Positions 26,836 through 36,849 of a DNA stretch of 64,000 nt are shown piece after piece. The notes under the pieces are model-generated. The model had not been told where the DNA came from, did no database searches, and was given only the letters and a program-made list of their open reading frames with translations. A program made the position numbers and the translations under genes. The stretch is from Neoscytalidium dimidiatum. Its lineage: Eukaryota; Ascomycota; Dothideomycetes; Botryosphaeriales; Botryosphaeriaceae. The number at the start of each line of letters is the position of its first letter. The first letter of the stretch is position 1. The stretch lies in assembly GCA_037367355.1 (NCBI GenBank), contig CM074701.1, positions 2,790,001-2,854,000 on the forward strand, written 5' to 3'.

Positions 26836-29237
26836 ATGGTCAATACTCCGTGGAAACGGACCAAAGGCGGCTATGGGTAAGTCGCCCCTTACCTTCACTT
26901 CACCACCACCACCACCACCACCACCACCACCACCACCTCCTCCTCCTCCTCCTCCTCCTCCTCCTCCTCCTCCTCCTCCTCCTCCTCCTCCTCCTCCCCA
27001 CCAACCTCACTAACGCCTCCACTCCGCCGCCCCCCTCACAGCACCGACAATGACAAGCACTTCCACCGCGTCGTCCCCTTCGCCGAAAACCCGTGCGTCG
27101 GCGCCGACTACGCGCACGCCGTCTTCTCGCAGCGCCACGAGGCGAACCCGGACGAGCTGTGCTTCGACCTCTTCTTCGTCGCCAACCTGGCCACCTTCAC
27201 GGCCTACCACACGATCGACTCGTACGGCGCGCTGGCGGCCTACGTCGGCTTCTTCGCCATCCTGTGGGCGACGTGGTTCCAGATCACGCTGCACGACGTG
27301 CGCTTCGCGCGCGACAGCGTCTACGAGCGCGCCTGCAAGGTCGTCCAGTTCGTCGTCTTCGTCGGCCTCGCCCTGGCCGGCAGCAAGTTCGAGCTGTCCG
27401 GCGGTGCGAAGAGCAACATGAACTTCCGCACCCTGTGCTACGTGCTCGTCCTGAGCAGGGCCCTGCTGGCCCTGCAGTACGTCTTCGTCGTCGTGGCCGT
27501 CGCGCGCAAGGGCTTCTCGAAGCTGTACCTGCCGCTGGGCCTGAACATTGCGATCTACGCGGGCGCGGTCGCCGTCTTCGTCGCCATGACGCCCGCATTC
27601 GGGGACGATACCGTGCCTCCGTCGGGCTTTTACTGGCTGTGGTGGGTGGTCCTGTTTCTGGAGGGCGTGGGCACGATCACGATTTCTTGCTTCTGGAGGA
27701 TGCTGAGTTTCAAGAAGACGCATTTGGTGGAGCGGATGGGCTTGTTGACGCTGATCGTTATCGGCGAGGGCGCTATTGGCGTGACCAAGACGGTGAGCAA
27801 AATGATGGGGAAATACGGGTTGGACGTTGAGGGGTCATTTCTGGTGCTGTGCATCGTTTTCGTTCTGGTGAGGACTTTCCCCCACCCCTTTCTATCAGGC
27901 TGCGATATGGAGTGCTGATGGCTTGCTATCTATTACCAGGTCTTCCTCTTCCTCACCTACTTCGACAACACCCCGCATGGCCACTACGGAACCATCCGCC
28001 AGCAGATCTGGGCGCTCATGCACTTCCCCTTCCAGCTCGCCGTAGTTGGCGTTGTCGAGGGAAGTCAGCAAATCGCCCTCGCGCGCTACCTCATGAACAG
28101 CATGAACAAGTTCCAGAGCAAGATCGTCGACTACTGTGTTGACGAAGGACTGGAAGGCGACAAGCTCGTCGAGAAGCTGACTTCAGCCGTCAAGTACTTC
28201 CAACTCGACACCAAGCCCGAATGCTACCGCGAAGTCCTGCAGATCAAGGACGCCCTCAGCAAAGTCGGTGACCTCACCGGCATCTGCACCGAGGCCTACA
28301 CCGCACAGTTCCCCTCGGCCGACTGGGAGCACGCGTACCCAACGGACTTCTCGGGCCTGGTAAACGAGGTCTGGAGCGGCGTGACCATGTCGGTCGGCAT
28401 GAAGATCCCGCTGGACAAGGAGCCGTACCAGGTCATGCTGCAGTCGTGGCGCGTCGTGTACATCTACTTCTGGGCCTCGCTCTTCGTCATCTTCGGTAAG
28501 CGAACCCAGCCTTCCCCCCTCCATCCCGACTGACAGGATCTCCCACAGCCTGCATCATCACCTTCCTCTGCCTCATCCGCGCCCGCAAGTCCCGCTTCGA
28601 CCTCTTCGACTTCACCAGCATCGGCGGCCGCATCGCGATGCTCTCGCTGTGCCTGCTCTTCGGCTGCCTCGCCGCCGACGACGTCTACTTCCAGTTCCTG
28701 GCCAGCGGCACGGTGCTGCCGGCCGGCATGCTGATGCTCGGCGTCGTGCTGGCCGCCGACCACCTCGCCCGCGTCTTCTGCAACTGGCGCCTCCGCCGCC
28801 GGGGATACGAGCCGCCCGCCGAGCTGCTGCACGGATCCCACGACGGCCACCATCACCACGACGGCGACCGTGCGGCCGAGGTGGAGAAGATGGACGCCGT
28901 GGACGAGGTGCTGCAGAAGCAGCGCGCGCGGGTCAGGGAGAGCAAGGCGCTGGGGTTCAGGGACCAGAGCCCCCCGCGCCCGATCAGCGCCGTCTACTTG
29001 ATGAGCAACTTCGCCGCGAGCTTGTCGAGCGTGCAGAGCGGCGATGGGCCGAGCAGTGGGAAGAGCAGCACCGCGCCGAGTCCGCGGATCCCCGTCAGGC
29101 CGGCGAGTGGCGTTGGTGCGTGGGTCGGCGGTGGTGGCGGGAAGAGAGGGAGTTATCAGAGGTTGAGTACGTATGGTGGTGGTGGGGCGCTGGGGAGGGA
29201 CGAAGAGGAGGGGAGAGGGAGGAGTAGGAGGAGGTAG
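26836..29237 (+). CDS. Low-temperature-requirement A (LtrA) family multi-pass membrane protein
   Basis: Four exons: 26836-26876, 27042-27867, 27940-28495 and 28549-29237, giving 703 aa. The N-terminal part carries the LtrA hallmark ELCFDLFFVANLATFT, after a short cytosolic start, and is followed by many hydrophobic segments. LTLIVIGEGAIGVTKTV is the second LtrA-type block, and FLTYFDNTPHGHYG and FPFQLAVVGVVEGSQQIA continue the pattern. The C-terminal 150 residues are cytosolic, with a His cluster (about 28843-28863), a charged helix and Ser/Gly-rich sequence. The family was named in Listeria for growth at low temperature; its biochemical role is not established, and fungal copies are usually uncharacterised. 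Intron 1 holds a large CAC/CTC triplet tract. The gene is followed in the same orientation by an MFS permease 830 bp away. Confidence 0.88.
26901..26996 (+). repeat. Compound triplet microsatellite (CAC)12(CTC)20 in intron 1 of the LtrA-like gene
   Basis: Twelve CAC units (26901-26936) are followed without a break by twenty CTC units (26937-26996), all inside the first intron. The second part is pure pyrimidine on the transcribed-sense strand and merges with the polypyrimidine region before the acceptor at 27041. Confidence 0.9.
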
Positions 29238-30066
29238 GTGGGGTACTTAGGGATTTGAGATTCTTGAGGCAAGAATAGTTGGATATGGCTGGGGGATCGG
29301 GGTAAGCGTTCATGGTGTTGTACCGTTTTGCATTTCTTTCTTTTATTAAGCTTACTTTGAGCGGCATAGCATGCGGAGTAATAGGTACTTGGGGACATCT
29401 TGATACCCTTGGAGGAAAAATTCATTTTAAGCTTGTTTCGTTTGCATACGGAATGCATTTCCCTTGTTTCACGCTCACTGCAGGCCGTCAAGAAGAAGGC
29501 CCACCGAAGTTCGGGGTGCGCGATCTACCCTAAAAAGGCGTCAGTGTTGGGGGTCTTCCTCGTCGGGGCGGGGAAGCCTCGCCAACCACACCACTTCGAG
29601 CAACAATCCTCCGATCACCCATTGCAACCCCCCGACCACGCAATATCCAGCCAAGCAAAGATGTCACACGAGAAAAAACGACGCTCGACGCGGCTCTCGA
29701 CCTGCCGAGACGACTGCTAAGATGTCCCGCCTCGGCAATCGGCCTTGATTGATTGCATGGTCCGGTCAAGAATGGGATGGCATCTTGGTATCTGCAGCGC
29801 CTCGCACCGCTCCCGCTTGGCCTTATCAACGGCAAACCGCAGATCGCATACCGCTTTGGAGACCACCGCCGTCCATGGCTCTCCATAGAAATGCGTTTCG
29901 CTACAATTCGTATGCATGTCTCATCCACATCCTGGCCCTGACGACCTTTTTCGCCATGTAGACCCCCCCACCATCCATATCTCTTTAAACCCTCAATCCC
30001 GGGCACCGCACTCCCACCCATTCACCCAGCGGACTGCCTCCTCCCTCCCGAAACCCCCTCACCACC
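29238..30066. other. Intergenic with promoter of the Fen2-like permease gene
   Basis: No supported coding region. A pyrimidine-rich stretch and a CTTTAAAC sequence (about 29983-29990) precede the ATG at 30067. Confidence 0.5.
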
Positions 30067-31855
30067 ATGGCCGACCCGTCGCCGGCCTCCGCGCCGCCGC
30101 GCAAGTCCTTCCGCTCCTTCATCTGGGACACGGACACGCACCTCAAGTCCCCGGCGGAGCGGGTGCTCCTGCGCAAGCTGGACTACTCGATCCTGAGCAT
30201 CGGCTGCCTGGGCTTCTTCCTCAAGTACCTGGACCAGGGCAACCTGGCGAACGCGTACGTCAGCGGGATGCAGGAGGACCTTTCGATGCGCGGCAACGAG
30301 TACACGTACGCGCAGACGGCCTACACGTGCGCGTACGCCGTCATGCAGATCCCGTCCACCCTCGTCATCCAGCGCATCCGGCCCTCGTACTGGCTCGCCC
30401 TCATGGAGGTCGCCTGGGGCGCCTTCACCTTCGCCCAGGCCGGGCTGCGCAGCAGCCGGCAGCTGTACGTCTTCCGCTTCTTCGTCGGCTTCTTCGAGAG
30501 CTCGTTCTTCCCGTGCCTGCTGTACGTGCTGGGCAGCTGGTACACCAAGACCGAGCTGGCGAAGAGGGTCGCGATTTTCCACATGACCGCCCCGCTGGGC
30601 AGCGCGTTCGGCGGGTACCTGCAGGCGGCGGTGTATACGAATCTGGATGGCAGCCACGGGTTGGCCGGGTGGCGGTGGCTGTACATCGTTTGTGGGGTAA
30701 GTGTTGGGGGGGGTTTCTGGTGATGTGGTTTGCGGGATGCGCAGGCTGATGCGGGTTATGAGCAGTGTATGACGGTCCCCGTGGGGCTCGCGACGGCCTT
30801 GCTCCTCCCGGACACGCCGTACACGACGCGTGCGTGGTTCCTGAAGAAGGAGGAATGCGAGCTCTCGATCGAGCGCGTCAGGAAGGCCGGGAAGGCGCCG
30901 CCGGTGAAGATGACTTGGAAGACGTTTGCTCGGATCTTGTCCAGGTGGAGGTGGTATGCCTTCGTCCTCGGTTACGTGGTAAGTATGCGCCGGCATGTCG
31001 TCACTACTATTATCAGTTAACTGATGCGTCTGCGAATCAAAGCTGTATGGCTCTTCATGTCAGGCGAGCAGCTACTTTGGCATCTGGCTCAAATCCGAAC
31101 ATTACTCCGTCGTGGATCGGAACATCATTCCGACAGGCACTAATCTCATCTCGGCCGCCTGCGTGGTCTTGTGGGGTTTCTTGTCAGACTTCACAGGCAG
31201 TCGATTTGCGTTTGTTGTCGGGCCCCTGGTAAGCCTCTTTTTGATATCTCGTAAACCATTCTACGCCGGGATACTGATGCATATAGACTTACGGCCTGTT
31301 TCCCAATGGAATTCTTGCTTTCTGGCCACCAAGTGTTAAGCTGAAAGAATTTGCTTTCCTCACTTGTGGTGTACAGCTCATGACCGCAGTCTTGTAAGTT
31401 TCTCTGAGTCTAAAAAATTCGTGAGGAAAAGCTGACTAAACTCATCTATTAGCTATACATGGGCGAATGAGGTCTGTGCCGGCGACAACGAAGAGAGAGC
31501 GCTAGTGATCAGCAGTATGAACGGCATGCAGTACGCTGTGGCCGCATGGCTTCCCATTGTCATTTTCCCGCAGACAATGGCACCGGATTTCCGTAAGTTC
31601 ACTGTGACTTTTCGATATAGTATCATTCATGTACGCTGACTTTATGTTGAAGGTTACGGCTTTCCGGCGACTTTTGGCTTCGTGATTGCGGGGATCATCG
31701 TCATCGTTGGGATTCAACTCCTGGCGCTCCGAGAACAGCGGAGAGGGACGGCACCATCGAATCTGGAGCAAGGTTCGGGCGACGAGTCTAGCAATGCTGG
31801 GCTTGATGACAGCGAGAATGGAGTCAAAACGGTTGTGGAAATTCCAAAACAGTGA
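30067..31855 (+). CDS. MFS transporter, pantothenate permease (Fen2/Liz1)-like
   Basis: Six exons: 30067-30696, 30766-30978, 31043-31228, 31287-31393, 31453-31592 and 31653-31855, giving 492 aa. Landmarks are RKLDYSILSIGCLGFFLKYLD (segment 1), the Fen2/Liz1-type LDQGNLANAYVSGMQEDL, YAVMQIPSTLVIQ, FFVGFFESSFFPCLLYVLGSWY (segments 4-5), and GWRWLYIVCGCMTVPVG. The C-terminal tail is Ser/Glu-rich and cytosolic. Known relatives import pantothenate or related carboxylates with protons at the plasma membrane, but sequence alone does not fix the substrate. The second exon has two possible acceptors 21 nt apart in the same frame (AG at 30743-30744 and 30764-30765). The window also holds a ketopantoate-reductase-like gene, but it is 26 kb away and no functional link is implied. 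Confidence 0.9.
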
Positions 31856-32012
31856 TTTGGAGGATTCAGAACATCTGGTGGTAGATAAAACGGTATCTCT
31901 GTCCGCATGCATGTGATAGGCTGGTACGGGAAAGAATCCACGAATCGTGAAATGCACTTACAGAACTTCAGTTTAAATCAGGCAGAATGAGCCCGTTTCA
32001 TAAGTTTCGGGC

Positions 32013-33420
32013 TTATGCCTTCTTTCTAGTGAAGGACATCTCAAATGGATTCCTGATCTTTTCAGCGGTCTTTCCTTTCCTGACTTTCCTCATTTCATGT
32101 TTCAAGACTTTTTTTCTTATAAATACATAGTCGTATAGACCAGCCTGCTCGGCTGTCTGCAGGATCCAGTCGCTGGGGAGCTCGGGAGAACATCCGTTGG
32201 CATGAAGATCTGTCTCGTCAAGAAAACAATTGCTCAACCATGGAAAATAAGGCTATATCTTGGATAAGTGATCGAGCAAATATTTCACAACGTTATCAAT
32301 GGATACTCCCGGGGGTATCGTCTTAGTAGCCAGAGCCAAATGATTTTTGCAAAGAGTCAGCATGGGGTCAAAGGTCGGCGAGCGATCCTGTAGCATTTGT
32401 CCGACTCCCTTAGAGCCCAATAGGAACTCTTGCACTGAGCGGTGATGGAAAGTTACCGCGTAGTTGATGTAGGCAGGGTGGTGGTAATGGTAACCACCCC
32501 TGATCTCGAGAAGGTCCCTTGATCGCATGTGCAAGCGTTTCCTCATGTCAGCATTTAACCGAGTTGGAAACCGGCTATCGGCTTGAAGAGACACATGCTT
32601 GAAGGCGTAATGTGTATCTTCCTCTTCTGTTTCCATGAAATGGTAGACGAGAATTGAGAGGGTTCCATTGGCTTGGACGGCCGTCCGCAAGATTCTCGAA
32701 GAAGACTCTTGGTAGCGCAGCTCAATTGATAAAAAGATTCTTTCGTAAAAGTCTCCCAGACCATCTGGGAATGAGTCTATTCGCCGCTGGAGCTGGCGCA
32801 AATTGTCAGCTCCGTCAAGGCCAATCTCAAGACTCCTCATTACGAGGAAGATTCAGAGAAGGACACCCTGAGCTTTGCCGGCAATCTCATCGACGAGCTT
32901 GACGCAAGCAGAATCCCGGGATTTCAGTCTGGTGGGCTCCTCATTTTGCTCAAGGAGGCCCTTGACGTGGATGGTCATATCTTCCCTGGTGAGGTCTTGC
33001 ATGTATAATTTCCAGTCACTGTTCAGCGGCTCGGTCTCAACAAATGGATATGATCTCGCGGACAGACACACCTTGATGTTTGGCAAACGGGCGGCGGCCT
33101 GTAATATTGGGGGGCTTCCGTATGGGTCCCATTGGCTGGGGATTCTTCGAACTCGTCTAGCCCGTCAATAAAAATGCAGATCCTAATGGGCGGGGAAGGC
33201 TGAGTTGAAAGAATTGAAAATCCTTGGGAAGCTCATTCAACTTCCAAGGTGCAAGGCGTTTGAGAAGGCCCCTGACGCTCTCCACCGTTCAAATATGACG
33301 GAGGGGATTAATTCGGGAGCTTCTTGCAGGATTTGAAATAATGAAGAGCGTAGGAGTCCTTTGGTTTTCTGTTTAGAGGTTCCGAGATTCCAGAAAACAC
33401 GAATGCTCGATTACATGTGT
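32013..33420 (-). pseudogene. NACHT-NTPase (NLR-like) pseudogene
   Basis: This is a decayed STAND-type NTPase. Reading from high to low coordinates: FWNLGTSKQKTKGLLRSSLFQIL (about 33400-33330), a frame change, the Walker B segment ICIFIDGLDEFEE (about 33180-33145), and a second frame change near a C6 run (about 33112-33117). Then one frame holds PNIKVCLSARSYPF (sensor-like), KLVDEIAGKAQGV, RIDSFPDGLGDFYERIF and FHHRSVQEFLL (winged-helix end). That frame, from 33086 to 32013, is interrupted by an in-frame TGA at 32853-32855, where relatives have GVFLW, and an in-frame TAG at 32253-32255. The three open segments are in the same phase, so these are nonsense changes, not introns. The P-loop and N-terminal effector domain are not recognisable. 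Intact relatives act in fungal non-self recognition and programmed cell death. Confidence 0.82.
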
Positions 33421-33671
33421 GTATCGATGGAGTAACATTAGTTCTCTCCATTGCCTTCTATTTTGTTTCATGGATGATGCCGATACTAACCAATCTCATC
33501 TCGCTTTTTAAGTAAGATGCTTTTGTGCTTTTTGCTTCTAGTGATTCCTTCGGCACCAAAGAGTTCTACAAAGAATTCTATCTCGTTGAGCATCTCCAAT
33601 CAGAGCACTTATAAGTATGCAAACTCTGATTAAAAATTATTTCTTTTTCAGATATCAGCTGCTTTTCGCAG

Positions 33672-36267
33672 CTAAACAGTCAACGCCAAACCCAATGCAA
33701 TGCAAACCACTATTTCCACCAACCGGACATGGCATGGTCTTGCAGCACTTCCCGTATACGCCGTCGCTCCACCATTGCCGGACCCGCTCGAAGGCTCGGG
33801 CCCCGTAGTGCTCGCAACCGCAGTATTACCAAACGGCACCGTCCGCCCACCATCCACCACGCCACCCGTCCCAAGACTCACCACCTCACCCGACACCGTC
33901 GCCGCCGGGCCCCCAACCGTCAACGTCACCGACCCGATAGCCAGCGTGCTCTGCCCCTCCGCAACCGTGTACACGCCGCTCCCGACCGTCACGACCGCCA
34001 CGCGCGCCCCCGCGCTCGAATACGCCACCGTGCTGGCCCCCACGACGACAACGCCGCCCGGCCCCAAGCTCACCACCTCCCCGCCCACCGTCACCGCCGC
34101 GCCCCCGGCGCTCACCGTCTGCCCGCCGACCACCGCCGTCCCTGCCCCCCGCGGGACGCTGTACGCCGTCCCGCCCGCCGTGAACACCGCCACGCCCGCC
34201 GCAGCCGGCCCGACGACCGTCGCCCCGCCCACGACCACCGCCTCCCCGCCGCTGCCGCCCGCGGCGAGACTGACGACCTCCCCGGAGGAAACCGTGGCCG
34301 CCGGCCCGCCGGGCGTCAGCGTCGCGGAGCCGATCACGAGCGGCGTCCCCGCGCCGGGCGCGTACGTGTAAGTGGCTCCGCCGACGGTGAAGGTCGCGGC
34401 GGCGGCGGCGGCGTTCGTCGCGAAGGGGACGGGCGTGCCGTCGATGGCGAGCTGGCCCGAGGGGCCGATGCTGAGCGCTGCGCCGTCGATCGTGACGACG
34501 GGGTCGGAGGGGTCGTTCAGCGTGATGGTGGTTGCCGTGCCGAGGGCGAGGGCGGAGGCGCCGGACGTGTAGGTGTAGGTGGCTGAGCCGAGGGTGAAGG
34601 TCGCTACTCCTGCTGCTGGTGCGGGGCCGTTGTAGGGCAGGATGGTATTGTCGACGTGGATGCCGTCTGGGGCGGCGCTGATGATGGCGCCGGAGATGGT
34701 GGCGGCGGGTTGGCCGGGGGCGAGGGTCGTTTGCGTGCCGATGGCGATGCCGCCGTCGGGCAGGGTGGAGAGGGGGATGGCGTTGGCGGGAGGTGCGGGG
34801 GCTAGGGGAAGCGTCGGGAGGGGCAGAGGGAGCGACGTAGAAGGTTGCGGAGGTACCGGTGTAGATTGCTGGGGGATTTGTTTCAGGGTTGTTGGGTTCA
34901 GGACTGTCGCGTTGAGGGCCATCGGGTTGTGGATTGTCGAGCTGGTCGCCACCAGGCTGGCCATTGCTGGGCTGGCCGCTGCTGGGCTGGCCGTTGCTGG
35001 GCTGGTTATTGCCGGGTTGGCTGTTGTCAGGTTGATCTGGCCCAGAAGGTAGGTCGTTGCCGCCTTCTGTAGGTGGGTTGGGAGCTGGTGCTTGGCTGGC
35101 TGGTGTATCTGCCGATGTGGGGCATGGTCCACCTAAAGCACAGAGTATGATTGATCCAAGACCCGGATCAGGAGTGGTCTCGGGCGCTGAAGGCTGGGGA
35201 TCCGCCGTCTTCGTTGGCTCTGGCTGAGGAGACCCGTCCCCTGGAGTTGCAGTTGGTGAGTCCGTCGGCGGTGGCTTATTTGTATTGACGGCAGTTTCTG
35301 TAGGCGTCGTTGTTGTAACAATGTCCTTCGTTGTAGGTTGGCTGGTAGTAGGGCTTGGTGAAGAGTCGTGCGTCGTCGTCACGATATTGGTAACCTCGGA
35401 CGTAAGCTGGTTTACCACCACTTTCGGGACCGGCTGGCCATTGAAACCCGAGAATGAACAGTGGCTCAGCTTCGGGTATTTACTCCCGAAAACGCTGTTA
35501 TATCCTGGGATGGACGAAAATACTTCGATGTTCCAATTTTCGTAATCTAGCGTTTGAGGCATCGGAATCGGAGGCAAGTCAGGGAAACTAGCATATGTTG
35601 TCACAGTTTTGCCATCAGCACAGGTGGCTGTCTGCTCCAGTGTTAATCCGGCGCCGAAACCGTAAGGAGTTGGGTAGGTCCTTATTGGTTAGTTAAATGA
35701 GGTGCCAACTCGCAAAGGGCGACTTACAATGTATAAGTTGTTGGGTTCAGAAAGTCAATTGTTGTAATCGCAGTTGTGTCATACTCGGGCTCCAAGGCAG
35801 TGATGCAGTATGGCCCCTGACATCCGTATTGCTGGGTGGGAACAAGGTCTGAGTAGCTGTTCATATCCAGAGTTGTTATATTGCTTTGTTTAGTGCGGGT
35901 AGCTGTTGTAGTAATCGAAGAACCATCCTGCACCACATCGTATTCTATGGTCTTGGGAGGTAAATAGAGGGTTGTCGAAGAAAGCCAGTAGACGACCCGA
36001 ATAAAGACAGGCAATGGAGTCTTTTGGGCACATGTCGCATTCAACGTAGCCCCGGAACACATGTTTAATAACACGCTTTCCGGGTCATCACTGGTAGTAC
36101 TGCTTGGGGTGGGCATAGCAGAAGGAGTCGAGTTTGAGAAAGACGTGAATGAAGCTATTGTCCGTTAATAAAGAACTGTTTGGTAGGAAAAACGTCTTAC
36201 TGAGCTGCGGCCTCGCTGAGGCGAGCCCCACGGAAACCGCGAACATTGAAAAAACGTGCCGCCACAT
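33672..36267 (-). CDS. GPI-anchored, Pro/Ser/Thr-rich surface protein with about five beta-type repeats
   Basis: Four exons: 36267-36201, 36154-35728, 35680-34857 and 34801-33672, giving 815 aa. The start at 36267 begins a signal peptide (WRHVFSMFAVSVGLASA). A Thr/Ser-rich region follows, then a low-complexity GQPSN/NQPxN pentapeptide stretch encoded by a 15-bp minisatellite. The C-terminal 380 residues hold about five copies of a roughly 50-residue module. Its pattern is TFTxGxxxYTxxxG, then TLTxGGPAxTVxGEVVSLG, then a VVxGxTVxF ending. The final hydrophobic segment (VRLVEIVVCIALGLALTV) with small residues before it looks like a GPI attachment signal. The 55-nt third intron (34856-34802) is inferred because it restores frame with proper GT/AG ends; the alternative is a frameshift. 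Function is unknown, probably cell wall or surface. Confidence 0.72.
34925..35015 (-). repeat. 15-bp coding minisatellite (GQPSN-type pentapeptides)
   Basis: Five or six imperfect 15-bp units (GGCTGGCCATTGCTG on the plus strand and variants) encode successive pentapeptides such as NGQPS and SGQPS in the surface protein. Confidence 0.8.
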
Positions 36268-36849
36268 CTTGATCGTGCCCCGGTGGATAGCGAACTGACT
36301 AGCTGCCAAAAGGAAGAGAAAACCGCGGGAGTCGAAAAGTTTATTATTCTTCTCTGCCTGCTGCGGCAGTTACAAGGGAACGGTCGGCTGATAGAGTGTG
36401 CACCAATCGGATAAGCGTGGTGGGGGCTTTCAGCCTCAGCCTGACCAGGGAAAAAGCATGCAGTTCATGGAAACTGTGCCGCATGCCAAGCCAATACTGC
36501 TTACCATGCGTCAAACATCCAGAGCAATTTGTCCGCTCATTGGATTATCAAGACTTGGCACGTGGAAGGAGTGCATCCACAATGGCCCCCAATAAGACGG
36601 ATAGGAAAGTCCGACAACGACTGATCCTGAAAAGGTACTCCTTGCGTCGCGAGATACGAGCCTCCCTTGGAATATCGCCTCTAGATCCAGTGGACCATGA
36701 CAAGTCTATAATAAGCCGAGCAGGCAGCAGATTGTACAACAGAGAACGGATATAATCGGCGATTGCAAGTTCCGGCTTACTTCTTTAACATGTCAAAGGA
36801 GGAACCTTGAAACCTCTGTTGTTCTCCACTTCGCACTTGTTCCCACCGA
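36268..36849. promoter_or_regulatory. Divergent promoter between GPI protein and pseudo-aspartic-protease genes
   Basis: 582 bp separate the two start codons, each beginning a signal peptide. Small frames inside (36396-36755) lack any motif. No TATA element is obvious. Confidence 0.5.

Noticed and set aside
27010..27723. Long minus-strand frame opposite the LtrA-like gene
   Set aside because: An antisense shadow caused by high GC3 in the real gene. It is Arg/Asp/Ala-rich with no domain.
33729..34586. Plus-strand frames opposite the surface-protein gene
   Set aside because: Antisense shadows of a GC-rich repeat region.
36396..36755. 119-codon frame in the divergent promoter
   Set aside because: No motif, and it sits between two well-supported divergent starts.
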